A stretch of 64,000 bases of DNA from Paucimonas lemoignei (GCF_004342585.1 NZ_SLZQ01000001.1:434001-498000), one strand, 5' to 3'. Shown: positions 1 through 9,191, counted from the stretch's first letter. Made by a program: numbers and translations. The notes: generated by a model not told the origin, from the sequence alone.

Positions 1-344
1 TATTCGGCATCAGCCTTCTTCAGCTCTTCCTGGTATTGGCCGGTTGATTTCCAGCCGAGCTTGCCGGCATAGCTGCCCAGGCCCGGATACAGGACGAGAT
101 AGACCAGCGCGAACACGATGGTGATATAGAACAGCCACATCCACCAGCGCGGCATGGGGTTGTTCAGCTCGGTCAGGCCTTCATCCCAGCTGTGGCCCGT
201 GCTCTCGGTCTGGCCATTGGCGTCGACCTTGACTTCGATCTTGACCCTGGACTGCGCCCACAGCAGGATGCCGCAGCCGATAATGCCGGCCAGGGTCAGA
301 AAGACGATGTAAATGTCCCAGAAGCCGCTTGTGAAGTCAGCCAT
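1..344 (-). CDS. ccoP: cbb3-type cytochrome c oxidase subunit III, N-terminal part (CcoP)
   Basis: This is the dihaem c-type cytochrome subunit of the cbb3 oxidase, which passes electrons to the CcoN/CcoO core at the cytoplasmic membrane. Only the first ~114 residues are in the window. They show one short TM segment near the start (around WDIYIVFLTLAGIIG), a linker containing the family-typical DEGLTELNNPMPRWW stretch, then a second TM segment (WMWLFYITIVFALVYLVLYPG) and the start of the periplasmic part. The two CXXCH haem motifs expected in CcoP lie beyond the left edge. The ATG overlaps the ccoQ stop region by 8 bp, which fits translation in the order ccoNOQP. The gene is cut only by the window border; nothing suggests it is broken. 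Confidence 0.95.
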   Translation of the reverse strand, partial: MADFTSGFWDIYIVFLTLAGIIGCGILLWAQSRVKIEVKVDANGQTESTGHSWDEGLTELNNPMPRWWMWLFYITIVFALVYLVLYPGLGSYAGKLGWKSTGQYQEELKKADAE

Positions 345-540
345 GTTGATTCTCCGTGCTTGATGTTTTCGAATCGACCTGCGAGTCGGCCTGTTCGTCG
401 GCGAACGGCAGCATGGCGGCTTCGTTGAAATCCGAAGCGCGATGCAGCAGGTAAGTCCACACGATGATGCCGACGAAAGTGATGAAGCTGACGGTCGTGA
501 TTACGCTGCGCGTATCGATGAAAAAATTCTCCAGTGACAT
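337..540 (-). CDS. ccoQ: cbb3-type cytochrome oxidase small subunit CcoQ
   Basis: CcoQ is the small accessory subunit that stabilises the cbb3 complex. The protein is 67 residues with a single TM helix at about residues 14-32 (ITTVSFITFVGIIVWTYLL) followed by a short acidic cytoplasmic tail, the usual size and topology of CcoQ/FixQ. It starts 3 bp after the ccoO stop codon and its end overlaps ccoP by 8 bp, so position in the operon is the strongest evidence because the family is poorly conserved in sequence. Confidence 0.9.
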   Translation of the reverse strand: MSLENFFIDTRSVITTVSFITFVGIIVWTYLLHRASDFNEAAMLPFADEQADSQVDSKTSSTENQHG

Positions 541-543
541 GGC

Positions 544-1158
544 TTACCTCTTGGCCTTGATTTGCGTGCCCAGACCTTGCAGGTAGGCGATCAGCGCATC
601 CTGTTCGGTCTTGCCTTCGAGCGCTTTGGGCGCTTCGGCGATTTCTGCTTCCGAATACGGCGTGCCCAGGCGCTGCAGCGCGCGCATCTTCGGCACGATG
701 TCATTGGTGGCCAGCTTGGTAGTGGCGAGCCAGGAGTAGCTCGGCATGTTCGATTCCGGCACCACGTCGCGCGGATTGTTCAGGTGGGCGCGATGCCATT
801 CGTCGCTGTAGCGGCCGCCGACGCGCGCCAGATCCGGACCGGTGCGCTTGGAACCCCACTGGAAGGGACGGTCGTAGACCGACTCGCCCGCCACCGAGTA
901 GTGACCATAACGCTCGGTCTCGGCGCGGAACGGGCGGATCATCTGCGAGTGGCAGTTGTAGCAGCCTTCGCGGACATAGATGTCGCGGCCGGTCAGGCGC
1001 AGCGCCGAATACGGCTTCAGCCCCGCTACCGGCTCGGTGGTCGAGCGCTGGAAGAACAGTGGCACGATTTCAGTCAAGCCGCCGACGCTGACCACCAGGA
1101 CGACCAGGACGATCAGCAGCAAGGGGTTTTTCTCGATCCATTCATGTTTGAATTTCAT
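544..1158 (-). CDS. ccoO: cbb3-type cytochrome c oxidase subunit II, monohaem (CcoO)
   Basis: CcoO is the membrane-anchored monohaem cytochrome c of the cbb3 oxidase, which relays electrons to the haem-copper centre. The 204-residue protein has an N-terminal TM anchor (about 10-33) and a periplasmic domain with the haem-binding CYNCH motif at about residues 67-71, followed by the conserved SQMIRPF. A Met-containing segment (NMPSYSWL) probably supplies the distal haem ligand. Length is normal for the family. The start has a good ribosome-binding site (AGGAG about 6 bases upstream) and follows ccoN by 15 bp. Confidence 0.96.
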   Translation of the reverse strand: MKFKHEWIEKNPLLLIVLVVLVVSVGGLTEIVPLFFQRSTTEPVAGLKPYSALRLTGRDIYVREGCYNCHSQMIRPFRAETERYGHYSVAGESVYDRPFQWGSKRTGPDLARVGGRYSDEWHRAHLNNPRDVVPESNMPSYSWLATTKLATNDIVPKMRALQRLGTPYSEAEIAEAPKALEGKTEQDALIAYLQGLGTQIKAKR

Positions 1159-1173
1159 TGCTTGCTCCTAGAT

Positions 1174-2628
1174 TCAGACGTGTGCAGCTGCCGTCGCATG
1201 CGCCGAGGCTGCGGGTGCGAGTGCCGGGATACGGGTATTGGCCGGCAGGCTGCCGCGCAGGGTCATCACCGTGTTGACTGCCATGAGCACCATGCCGGAG
1301 AGGTACAGGAGGCCGCCGGCCAGGCGAATGACATAGTACGGATAGGTTGCCTTCACCGATTCGACGAAGGAATAGGTCAAGGTGCCGTCGCTGTTCACTG
1401 CGCGCCACATCAGGCCTTGCATCACACCGGCGATCCACATCGAGGCGATATAGAGAACGATGCCGATGGTCGCGACCCAGAAGTGCAGCTCGATCAGGCG
1501 CTTGCTCCACATTTGCTGCTTGCCGGCCAGGCGCGGCAGCAGGTAGTAGATCGAGCCCATCGTGATGAAGCCGACCCAGCCGAGCGCGCCGGCGTGGACG
1601 TGGCCGACAGTCCAGTCGGTGTAGTGCGACAGCGCGTTGACGGTCTTAATCGACATCATCGGGCCTTCGAAGGTCGCCATGCCATAGAAGGACAGCGAAA
1701 CGATCAGGAATTTCAGGATCGGATCGTCGCGCAGCTTGTGCCAGGCGCCCGACAGGGTCATCATGCCGTTGATCATGCCGCCCCAGCTCGGCGCCAGCAG
1801 GATCAGCGAGAACACCATGCCGACGGACTGCGCCCAGTCGGGCAAGGCGGTGTAATGCAGGTGATGCGGACCCGCCCACATGTAGGTGAAGATCAGCGCC
1901 CAGAAGTGCACAATCGACAGGCGATACGAGTACACGGGCTTTTCGGCCTGCTTCGGGATGAAGTAATACATCATGCCGAGGAAGCCGGCGGTGAGGAAAA
2001 AGCCCACGGCGTTATGGCCGTACCACCACTGGATCATCGCATCCTGCACGCCCGAATAGGCCGAATAGGATTTGGTCATCGACGCAGGCATGGCCATGCT
2101 GTTGACGATATGCAGAAGCGCCACGGCAAGGATGAAGCCGCCGAAGAACCAGTTGGCGACATAGATGTGCGGGACTTTACGCTTCCATAGCGTGCCGAAG
2201 AAGACGACGGCATACGAGACCCAGACTACGGCGATCAGCAAGTCGATCGGCCATTCCAGTTCGGCGTATTCCTTGCCTTGCGTGTAACCCATCGGCAGCG
2301 TGATGGCCGCGGCGACGATGACCAGTTGCCAGCCCCAGAAAGTGAAGGCAGCCAGGCCGTCGGAGAACAGGCGCACCTGGCTGGTACGCTGGACGACGTA
2401 ATAAGAAGTGGCGAACAGTGCGCAGCCGCCGAACGCGAAGATCACGGCATTGGTATGCAACGGCCGCAAACGGCCGTAACTTAACCAGGCAATATCGAAA
2501 TTGAGTGCCGGCCAGGCGAGCTGGGCGGCGATGAACACCCCGACCAGCATGCCGACCACACCCCACACCACGGTCGCAATGGCAAATTGCTTGACGACCT
2601 TATAGTTGTAGTTGAGTTGCGTATCCAC
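1174..2628 (-). CDS. ccoN: cbb3-type cytochrome c oxidase catalytic subunit I (CcoN)
   Basis: CcoN is the catalytic haem-copper subunit that reduces oxygen with high affinity and pumps protons. It has 484 residues and about 12 TM helices. Histidines expected as haem and copper ligands are visible: [12 protein letters not shown] near the N-terminus, [24 protein letters not shown] and [12 protein letters not shown]. The start is GTG, chosen because AGGGGA lies 7 bases upstream and the protein aligns from there ([12 protein letters not shown]). It is the first gene of ccoNOQP and has its own FNR-type promoter, separate from ccoS upstream. ccoG and ccoH are not in the window; they may lie beyond ccoP. 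Confidence 0.97.
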   Translation of the reverse strand: MDTQLNYNYKVVKQFAIATVVWGVVGMLVGVFIAAQLAWPALNFDIAWLSYGRLRPLHTNAVIFAFGGCALFATSYYVVQRTSQVRLFSDGLAAFTFWGWQLVIVAAAITLPMGYTQGKEYAELEWPIDLLIAVVWVSYAVVFFGTLWKRKVPHIYVANWFFGGFILAVALLHIVNSMAMPASMTKSYSAYSGVQDAMIQWWYGHNAVGFFLTAGFLGMMYYFIPKQAEKPVYSYRLSIVHFWALIFTYMWAGPHHLHYTALPDWAQSVGMVFSLILLAPSWGGMINGMMTLSGAWHKLRDDPILKFLIVSLSFYGMATFEGPMMSIKTVNALSHYTDWTVGHVHAGALGWVGFITMGSIYYLLPRLAGKQQMWSKRLIELHFWVATIGIVLYIASMWIAGVMQGLMWRAVNSDGTLTYSFVESVKATYPYYVIRLAGGLLYLSGMVLMAVNTVMTLRGSLPANTRIPALAPAASAHATAAAHV

Positions 2629-2689
2629 GAACTTTCCCCTGACACATTGACGATGGGAAGAAGATTACGTGGGAGAACTTCAAAAAACC

Positions 2690-2703
2690 TTGATATGAAT
2701 CAA
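2690..2703 (-). promoter_or_regulatory. FNR/Anr box of the ccoNOQP promoter
   Basis: The sequence TTGATATGAATCAA is a perfect dyad of the FNR/Anr half sites TTGAT and ATCAA with a 4-base spacer. On the minus strand a -10-like TAATCT (2662-2667) lies about 32 bp from the box centre. That is the geometry of a class II FNR-activated promoter with the box near -41.5, and the start codon follows about 35 bp further on. cbb3 oxidase operons are classic FNR/Anr targets. Confidence 0.85.
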
Positions 2704-2747
2704 AATGTCCCAAAACGGAACTGCTAGGCACACAACAGTTGAAGGGC

Positions 2748-2939
2748 TTAGATGTTGGTATTACGCGAGGTGGAATCGGTACGAACCGGCTCGGCATTGC
2801 GGTCGTCATCCTGCAATACCTTCAGCGCCGGACCGACCATGTCATCGAACTGGCCGCTGTCCGACATGCGGAAAAATACCCAGATCGCCAGAAAGACGAG
2901 CAGGATACTCAGCGGGATCAGGATGTAGAGGGATTCCAT
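2748..2939 (-). CDS. ccoS: cbb3-type cytochrome oxidase assembly protein CcoS
   Basis: CcoS is a small membrane protein needed for maturation of the cbb3 oxidase. The 63-residue product starts MESLYILIPLSILLVFLAIWVFFRM, one TM helix at about 5-25, followed by the conserved DSGQFDDMVGPALKVLQDD region typical of CcoS. It begins 9 bp after ccoI and is the last gene of the hemN-TauE-ccoI-ccoS unit. The next gene, ccoN, has its own promoter in the 120 bp gap. Confidence 0.93.
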   Translation of the reverse strand: MESLYILIPLSILLVFLAIWVFFRMSDSGQFDDMVGPALKVLQDDDRNAEPVRTDSTSRNTNI

Positions 2940-2948
2940 GTCAATTTA

Positions 2949-5468
2949 TTAAACTGGCGCCGGTCTGACCTGTTTGGGCAAGCTCGTCATCGAGGCTGCC
3001 TGCAGTTTTATGTGCCGTAATCGTAATGCATTGAGCACGACAATCGCGGAGCTCACGGACATGCCGATCGCCGATACCCAGGGATTCAGCCATCCGACGG
3101 CGGCGGCCGGAATCGCGATCACATTATACAGGCTCGCCCAGCCGAGATTTTGCCGTACCACTGCCATGGTCCGCGCTGCCACCAGGGCGGTATCGGCAAT
3201 CGTCGACAGATGTTCGGATGTCACCACGGCGTCGGCATGGGTTTGCGCGAGCGCGGCGCCGGAAGCCATGGCAAAGGATACATCGGCGGCACGCAAGACC
3301 GCGGCGTCGTTGATGCCATCACCGACCATGGCCACGATGGCACCCTGCTTCTGCTCCTGCAGCTGGCGCACCACGTCCAGTTTCTGCTGCGGCAATTTGT
3401 CGCCATATACCGTATCGATGCCAAGCAGGCGGCCGACCCGGTCGGCTGCGGACTGGCGGTCGCCGCTCAGCAGAATCACTTTCTTGCCTAATCGGGTGAA
3501 TGTACGAATGACCTGTTGCGCATCCGGCCGGATTTCATCGGAAATATCGAAGCGCGCCAGCCAGTTGCCTTGCGTGCCGAGATAAACCGAAGTCATGCCG
3601 GATTGTTCGGATGATTCGGGCAGCGCTCCCGCCATCCCGCTCACGAATTGCGCATTACCGATTCGATAATCCGCATTGCCGATGCGGCCGGCGACACCCT
3701 GCCCCGCCACGTATTCCACCTGTTCGCACTGCAGGCTATTCGTGTCGTTGCTTCCATAGCGCAGAATGGCCTGGGCGAGAGGATGCGCATTCGCGGATTC
3801 CAGGGCCGAAGCGATGCGCGAGCAATCTTCGCGGGATGCGCTGCCCAATAATTGCATTTTCTGAACGACGGGTTTGCCGTAGGTGAGCGTGCCGGTCTTG
3901 TCGAACACGACATGGCTTACCCGGTGCAGCGTTTCGAGGACGTGGCCGTGCGTGATCAGGACGCCATGGCGCAGCAGCCGGTCGGTTGCCGCCGCCAGCG
4001 CTGTCGGCGTCGCGAGCGACAAGGCGCATGGGCAGGAGACGACCAAAACAGCGATTGCGATCGGCCAGGCACGTGACGGGTCGATGATCTGCCATGCGAC
4101 AAACACGCCCGCCGCCAGCAGCAGCAATCCGGCGACGAACCAGGCCGATACCTTGTCGGCCCACAGCGCCAGCTGCGGCTTGCCCTGCCCTGCCTGTTCG
4201 ATCAGGCTGAGCAATGCAGCCATGGTGCTCTCTTTAACCGGCTTATCCACGCGCAGCAGCATCGGCTGGGCGGCATTCACGGCCCCACCTGGAACGGCGT
4301 CGCCGACAGTCTTGCCAACCGGCTGACTTTCACCCGTCAGCAGCGACAAATCGATAGATGTCTGCCCTTCGATCAGCGTGCCGTCTGCGGCGATGGCATC
4401 GCCCGGACGGACCAGGATGACATCGCCCTGCTTCAGCAAGCCAGCAGGCACCAGTTCAGAAGCGCGGTCAGCGGGATAATTCTTCAGCAATAGCGCCGAC
4501 GCTGGCAAGGCATGCTGCATTTTCTGCAAGGCCGACGCCGCCTTGCGCCGTGCCAGCAGTTCGACATAGCGGCTGCATAACAACAGGAAGATGAACATCG
4601 TCACCGAGTCGTAATACACATCGCCCGTGTTGCGCCAGGTCGCATCGAGGCTGCCGGCAAACGCCGCGACAATCCCGAGAGCGATGGGCACGTCCATGCC
4701 GAGCGCCTTCTGGCGCAGATTCGCCCACGCCCCCTGATAGAACGGCAAGGCTGAATACAGCACGGCGGGAATGGTCATCAGCAGGCTCGCCCAGCGCATC
4801 AGCGCATCCATGTCGGCATCGAGCGTGCCGTCGGTGGCGGTATAAGCCGGAAAGGCGTACATCATGACCTGCATCATCGCCAGGCCGGCGATGAAGAGGC
4901 GCCGGAACAGCGTTTTCTCCGCCGTCCTTAAATATTCTTCATGCCGCTTGGCGTCATACGGATAGGCGCGATAGCCGATGCTCTGCAAAGCCTGCAGGAT
5001 ATCGCTGGCCTGGCAGGCGCCGACGGCCCAGCGCACGTGAAGGCGCTCGGTGGCGACGTTGACATCCGCCTGCAGCAAGCCGGGAACCGCGGCCAGGCGT
5101 CTTTCGATGAGCCAGACACAGGCCGCGCAGCGAATGCCCTCCAGGGTGAAGCTTGCTTCGATCGTCTCGGCATCGTCGGGCGCTTCGTCGGTGGATGCAT
5201 CGTACAGGCGCAATTGCTCGGGAACCAGCGCCTCGCGATCCGCCGTATCGGCAAAGCCTGTACGGGTGCGGTAATAATCATCGAGGCCATTGGCTACGAT
5301 GGCTTGCGCAACCGATTCGCAGCCCGGGCAACACATTGGCCGCGCGACATGATCGATGGTCACTGACCAGTCTGCTCCGGCAGGAATCGGCAAGCCGCAA
5401 TGGAAGCAACCTTCCTGCACGGCCGATAGCACGGCTCCGAAGGCTGGCATGGCCTGCGCGGCGCTCAC
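2949..5468 (-). CDS. ccoI: copper-translocating P-type ATPase for cbb3 oxidase assembly (CcoI/FixI)
   Basis: This P1B-type ATPase exports copper for assembly of the cbb3 oxidase. About 839 residues: an N-terminal Cys-rich segment (CFHCG and CCPGC) as in FixI/CcoI, a heavy-metal-associated domain with CAAC at about residue 114, TM helices, the CPC metal-transport motif (about 478), the phosphorylation loop DKTGTLT (about 523) and the hinge GDGIND (about 717). I chose the GTG at 5468: GGAGGT lies 5 bases upstream and GTGA overlaps the upstream gene's TGA stop, so translation is probably coupled. An ATG at 5513 in the same frame lies inside the upstream gene and is less likely; the ATG at 5450 is a third option. 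Confidence 0.95.
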   Translation of the reverse strand: MSAAQAMPAFGAVLSAVQEGCFHCGLPIPAGADWSVTIDHVARPMCCPGCESVAQAIVANGLDDYYRTRTGFADTADREALVPEQLRLYDASTDEAPDDAETIEASFTLEGIRCAACVWLIERRLAAVPGLLQADVNVATERLHVRWAVGACQASDILQALQSIGYRAYPYDAKRHEEYLRTAEKTLFRRLFIAGLAMMQVMMYAFPAYTATDGTLDADMDALMRWASLLMTIPAVLYSALPFYQGAWANLRQKALGMDVPIALGIVAAFAGSLDATWRNTGDVYYDSVTMFIFLLLCSRYVELLARRKAASALQKMQHALPASALLLKNYPADRASELVPAGLLKQGDVILVRPGDAIAADGTLIEGQTSIDLSLLTGESQPVGKTVGDAVPGGAVNAAQPMLLRVDKPVKESTMAALLSLIEQAGQGKPQLALWADKVSAWFVAGLLLLAAGVFVAWQIIDPSRAWPIAIAVLVVSCPCALSLATPTALAAATDRLLRHGVLITHGHVLETLHRVSHVVFDKTGTLTYGKPVVQKMQLLGSASREDCSRIASALESANAHPLAQAILRYGSNDTNSLQCEQVEYVAGQGVAGRIGNADYRIGNAQFVSGMAGALPESSEQSGMTSVYLGTQGNWLARFDISDEIRPDAQQVIRTFTRLGKKVILLSGDRQSAADRVGRLLGIDTVYGDKLPQQKLDVVRQLQEQKQGAIVAMVGDGINDAAVLRAADVSFAMASGAALAQTHADAVVTSEHLSTIADTALVAARTMAVVRQNLGWASLYNVIAIPAAAVGWLNPWVSAIGMSVSSAIVVLNALRLRHIKLQAASMTSLPKQVRPAPV

Positions 5469-6244
5469 AACAGACCTCCATGCACGGGAGTGACACAAAA
5501 CGAATCGAGCCATCCCAATGAAAGCCCGTTGGCTGCGCGAATTAGGCCTAGCACGCCGAATATCAATACGATGGCGCCGCCGATGCGGCGGACCTTGCGG
5601 TCGGGCGTCCAGGATTGCAAGCTTGCGCCAAGCAAGCCCGCGCCAAGCAATACCGGCAGGGTTCCAAGGCCGAATGCCAGCATGACTGCCGCACCGGAAG
5701 TAGCGGAACCGCTCAGCATCGCCGTCAACAAGACGCTATAGACCATGCCGCAAGGGACCATGCCCCACAGGCTGCCCAGCGCGACCGCTTTCAGCGGCGT
5801 ATCCATCGGCAGGAAATAACGGGTGGCAGGCTGAATTCGCCGCCAGAGCACCTGGCCTCCGCGTTCCAGCACCAACAGCACGCTGTTGGTACTCATCAGG
5901 TGCAGCCCCAAGAGGATCAGCATGAAGTTCGCCAGCCAATAGCCGACCGTCTCCACGGCGGCAAGATTGACGAAGGCGCGTCCGCTGCCGGCCAGGCCGC
6001 CGCCGATGGCGCCAAGGATGGCGTAAGTGCCGATCCGGCCTAGGTTGTAGGACAGGACACGCGCGGTCTTGTCCAGGGCCGCGCTTGATGCGCTCTGGGG
6101 CGAATGAGCGACCGCGATGGGAATGGTTCTTCTCTGGCCGCCGGCCATGGAAAACGCGCTGACGATCCCTCCGCACATGCCGATGCAATGGATGCCTCCA
6201 AGGAGTCCGATCACGAATACCGGCAGCAGGCTGATTCCGCTCAT
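5465..6244 (-). CDS. TauE/SafE (DsbD-like) family membrane protein of the cbb3 assembly cluster
   Basis: A 259-residue membrane protein of the sulfite-exporter TauE/SafE / DsbD transmembrane-like family, regularly found beside ccoI in betaproteobacteria. It opens with the family hallmark GLLGGIHCIGMCGGIVSAFSM, with two Cys in the first helix region, and has about six hydrophobic segments including MVPCGMVYSVLL and GLGTLPVLLGAGLLG. The likely role is copper handling or thiol transfer for oxidase maturation; this is inferred from context, since the name of the family is not evidence of sulfite export. It starts 9 bp after hemN and overlaps ccoI by 4 bp (GTGA). Confidence 0.88.
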   Translation of the reverse strand: MSGISLLPVFVIGLLGGIHCIGMCGGIVSAFSMAGGQRRTIPIAVAHSPQSASSAALDKTARVLSYNLGRIGTYAILGAIGGGLAGSGRAFVNLAAVETVGYWLANFMLILLGLHLMSTNSVLLVLERGGQVLWRRIQPATRYFLPMDTPLKAVALGSLWGMVPCGMVYSVLLTAMLSGSATSGAAVMLAFGLGTLPVLLGAGLLGASLQSWTPDRKVRRIGGAIVLIFGVLGLIRAANGLSLGWLDSFCVTPVHGGLL

Positions 6245-6253
6245 CGATTATCT

Positions 6254-7687
6254 TTAAATGGTTCTGGAAAAACGCACGGGCTGGATACCGGCGGCAGGAT
6301 TCGGCTTGCCGATATAACGGTCGAATACCATGCTGATATTACGGATCAGCAGGCGCCCCTTGGGCGTGACGGTAAGCCACTCGTCATCCAGGGTCAACAG
6401 GCCATCCTTTTCATATTCCCTCAGCTTTTCGATTTCCTTCGCGAAGTACTCGCGGAAGGTGATCGAAAAGCCCAGCTCGATCGAACGCAGCGACAATTCG
6501 AAATTACACATCAACATCTGGATGATAAAACGCCGCAGCACGTCATCGAGATTGAGCCTGATGCCGCGTTCTATCGGCAGTTCATTGTTATCCAGGCGAT
6601 CATAGTAGTCGTCCAGCGTCTTGACATTTTGGCTATAGGTGCCGCCGACGGCGCTGATCGCCGACACGCCGCATGACACCATTTCAGCGTCGGAGTGCGT
6701 GGAATAACCCTGAAAGTTGCGATGAAGCCGCCCCTGCGCCTGCGCGATCGCCAGTTCATCGTTCGGCTTGGCGAAGTGATCCATGCCGATGTAGATATAA
6801 CCCGCTGCTGTCAGGCGCTCGATACAGAGCGACAGCAGCTGCAGCTTCGTTTCGCTGCTCGGCATGTCTTCATCGGCGATGCGACGCTGGGCCTTGAACA
6901 GGTGCGGCAAATGCGCGTAGCTGTAGACCGAGATGCGGTCTGGATCGGCCTGGACCACGCTGTCGAGCGTTTCCGCCATCGTCTCCGGCGTCTGCTTGGG
7001 CAAGCCATAGATCAGGTCTATGCTGATGGAACGGAAACCCGCTTCCCGCGCGGCGGCCATGGCACTCAGCGTCTGCTCCTTGGGTTGAATGCGGTTGACG
7101 GCTTTTTGCACATCCTCGTTGAAATCCTGCACACCCAGGCTGAGCCGGTTGAAGCCTTGGGCGCGCAAGGACTTGATGCGCTCGGGCGTCACGGTGCGCG
7201 GGTCGATCTCGATCGAGAATTCGCCTTCGCTATCGCTGACAAAACGGAACGACTTGTGCAGATGCGCCATCAGATCGCCCATCTGATCATCGGTCAGATA
7301 GGTTGGCGTGCCGCCGCCGAAGTGCAATTGTTCGAGCTGGTGCATGCCGTCGAACAAGCGTGCCTGCATGGTGATTTCGCGCTTCAGGTAACCCAGATAA
7401 GTTTCCGCCTTGCTGCGGATCTTGGTAATGATCTTGTTGCAGGCGCAGTAGTAGCAAAGGCTCTGGCAGAACGGGATATGGATGTAGAGTGACAGCGGAT
7501 TACGCGAACGCATGGACCTGACGCGGGTGACGGCTTCCAGGTAGTCGCCCATGCGGAATTCACCGCCGAAGCGATCGGCGGTCGGATAGGAGGTATAGCG
7601 CGGACCTTGCTGCGGAAGCTTGCGGATCAGCTCGGCATCGAAATCGACTTTGGAAAAAAACGGTTGTATGTGTTCGCGGGCGGACAT
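6254..7687 (-). CDS. hemN: oxygen-independent coproporphyrinogen III oxidase (HemN), radical SAM
   Basis: HemN oxidatively decarboxylates coproporphyrinogen III to protoporphyrinogen IX without oxygen, supplying haem when oxygen is scarce. The 477-residue protein has the radical SAM cluster motif in FCQSLCYYCACN at about residues 71-82 (CxxxCxxC plus the extra Cys typical of HemN), the SAM-binding HFGGGTPTYL and the C-terminal HemN domain (LRRFIIQMLMCNFEL). N-terminal residues RYTSYPTADRF match true HemN rather than the HemW paralogue. It is the first gene of the hemN-TauE-ccoI-ccoS unit and is preceded by an FNR-type box. Confidence 0.96.
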   Translation of the reverse strand: MSAREHIQPFFSKVDFDAELIRKLPQQGPRYTSYPTADRFGGEFRMGDYLEAVTRVRSMRSRNPLSLYIHIPFCQSLCYYCACNKIITKIRSKAETYLGYLKREITMQARLFDGMHQLEQLHFGGGTPTYLTDDQMGDLMAHLHKSFRFVSDSEGEFSIEIDPRTVTPERIKSLRAQGFNRLSLGVQDFNEDVQKAVNRIQPKEQTLSAMAAAREAGFRSISIDLIYGLPKQTPETMAETLDSVVQADPDRISVYSYAHLPHLFKAQRRIADEDMPSSETKLQLLSLCIERLTAAGYIYIGMDHFAKPNDELAIAQAQGRLHRNFQGYSTHSDAEMVSCGVSAISAVGGTYSQNVKTLDDYYDRLDNNELPIERGIRLNLDDVLRRFIIQMLMCNFELSLRSIELGFSITFREYFAKEIEKLREYEKDGLLTLDDEWLTVTPKGRLLIRNISMVFDRYIGKPNPAAGIQPVRFSRTI

Positions 7688-7773
7688 CTATCACTCCTGC
7701 CAGATGGCGCTTCCAGACCGTGGAAACGCTTAGTGGTCAAGTGGAGTGTACGTTTTTACGATGCGCAACAACC

Positions 7774-7787
7774 TTGATCTAAGTCAA
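7774..7787 (-). promoter_or_regulatory. FNR/Anr box upstream of hemN
   Basis: TTGATCTAAGTCAA matches the FNR/Anr dyad at 9 of 10 half-site positions. A -10-like TACACT (7745-7750, minus strand) lies about 33 bp from its centre, giving class II promoter geometry. The hemN ATG is at 7687, so the leader would be about 50 nt. hemN is a well-known FNR/Anr target. Confidence 0.8.
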
Positions 7788-7802
7788 AATACTCGGAGCC
7801 CG

Positions 7803-8957
7803 TCATGCCGCATTGGCAAGGCCTTCGACATAGCCGTCGCCAAGTAAAAAGTCGATCAACTGTTTGACCGGTCGAATTTCATTGCCAAAGGGGAGACGCT
7901 CCGAACCGCGGAAGAACAGGCCGCGGTTGACGTCGCCTTTGAGGGCGAATGCCAGTTGCTGGTCGATGCAGAATTGTCCATGTTTGCCGATGCCGTCGCG
8001 CAATCCGCACTGGTGCAGGCAATCGAATCCCACGAGGCATGGCTTCGCGGCTGCTTTGCTCTGCAGCTTTTCTTCCTTGTCCAGATAATTGGCCAGCCAT
8101 TGCGTCTTGACCGCGCGCGCCGGCAAGCCTGCCACGCTCATGAAGGTGACGATATCTTCCGGTTTGGCGTTGGCCAGCACTTCCTTGAACTTCGGATGCG
8201 CATCGCCCTCTTCCGTCACGGCAAAGGCCGTTCCCAGCTGGATGGCGTCGGCACCAAGCTTAAACAGGTTCTTCACCTGTTCGGGACTATGGATGCCGCC
8301 GGCGACGATCAGCGGAATGCGCTCGCGCTCCAGACCCATGTCCTTGAACAGTTCGCGCGCACCTTCCAGCACCGTGGGAAAGGCATAGCCGGGATCATCG
8401 ACGCTATCCTTGTTCGGCGCACCGAGATGGCCAGCGGCATACCGAGGGTTTTCGATTACGATGGCATCCGGCAGGCGGTTCTTGCGCATCCATTTCTTCA
8501 GGATGAGCCCGATACCACGTACATCCGACAGGATCGGAATCAGCGACACCTTGGGGTAATCGGCGGTCAGTTCCGGCAAGTCGAGCGGCAGGCCTGCGCC
8601 TACCACGACGGCATCGATACCGCTCTGGCAGGCTTGCTTCACATAAGCGGCGTATTCCGCCACCGCGCGCATGACGTTCACCGCAATCATGCCGCGCCCT
8701 TCGGATAATTTTTTGGCAGCCTGGATTTCACGATCGAGCGCGACGAGATTAGCCTGGTTGATGGCTTCCTTGTCACGCGACTTGCCGGTGGCCGCCATGA
8801 GGTCGGCATGATGGCGGCGCAAGTCCACGCTGGAGATCGTGCCCATCGCGCCGAGGGACGCGACAGTTCCCGCAAGACGATGCGCCGAAATGCCGACGCC
8901 CATGCCGCCTTGCACGATGGGCAGTAAGGCTTTTTCCCTGATTGTGAGCTTATTCAT
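7803..8957 (-). CDS. nitronate monooxygenase family FMN protein
   Basis: A 384-residue FMN-dependent TIM-barrel protein of the nitronate monooxygenase (2-nitropropane dioxygenase) family, which oxidises alkyl nitronates; related FabK-type enoyl reductases share the fold. Visible features: the N-terminal QGGMGVGISAHRLAGTVAS, the VVVGAGLPLDLPEL segment, GHLGAPNKDS, and the phosphate-binding VAGGIHSPEQ and GADAIQLGTAFAVTEE. The C-terminal part is Cys-rich (FDCLHQCGLRDGIG). I chose ATG at 8957 because family similarity starts at MNKLTIREKALLPIVQGG. An in-frame ATG at 9089 would add 44 residues without domain character. It stands alone, behind an FNR-type box, so low-oxygen induction is likely. 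Substrate specificity cannot be told from sequence. Confidence 0.85.
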   Translation of the reverse strand: MNKLTIREKALLPIVQGGMGVGISAHRLAGTVASLGAMGTISSVDLRRHHADLMAATGKSRDKEAINQANLVALDREIQAAKKLSEGRGMIAVNVMRAVAEYAAYVKQACQSGIDAVVVGAGLPLDLPELTADYPKVSLIPILSDVRGIGLILKKWMRKNRLPDAIVIENPRYAAGHLGAPNKDSVDDPGYAFPTVLEGARELFKDMGLERERIPLIVAGGIHSPEQVKNLFKLGADAIQLGTAFAVTEEGDAHPKFKEVLANAKPEDIVTFMSVAGLPARAVKTQWLANYLDKEEKLQSKAAAKPCLVGFDCLHQCGLRDGIGKHGQFCIDQQLAFALKGDVNRGLFFRGSERLPFGNEIRPVKQLIDFLLGDGYVEGLANAA

Positions 8958-9177
8958 AGATTGCGGACTCGATGCATGTGCGGACTTCGACGCACTTGCT
9001 ACAAGCGCGAAGAAAGGAGGTGTTGGAGGGCATTGCCGAACGGGAGATGGATTGCGTGATTGCCGAGAAATGACTGGGATGCTTGCCATCTACTACAATA
9101 CGGTCATCGGGCATTCGGCTCTTGACTGTGTCTGTTGAAAATTTTCACAACAATAACAAAGACATAGACATAAGTTT

Positions 9178-9191
9178 TTGATCTAAATCAA
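9178..9191 (-). promoter_or_regulatory. FNR/Anr box upstream of the nitronate monooxygenase-like gene
   Basis: TTGATCTAAATCAA is a perfect FNR/Anr dyad. On the minus strand a TATTGT hexamer (9150-9155) lies about 32 bp from its centre, so transcription would start near 9143 toward the nitronate monooxygenase-like gene. A perfect 12-bp palindrome TGAAAATTTTCA (9136-9147) sits at the predicted start site and may be a second operator. No plus-strand gene follows, so the box is assigned to the minus-strand gene. Confidence 0.7.

Noticed and set aside
5468-5513. ATG at 5513 as the start of ccoI
   Set aside because: It lies 49 bp inside the upstream gene without a ribosome-binding site, whereas the GTG at 5468 has GGAGGT 5 bases upstream and a GTGA coupling overlap.
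9013-9060. Strong plus-strand Shine-Dalgarno-like AAAGGAGGTG
   Set aside because: The first ATG within reach opens a frame of only a few codons before a stop; it lies antisense to the leader of the nitronate monooxygenase-like gene.
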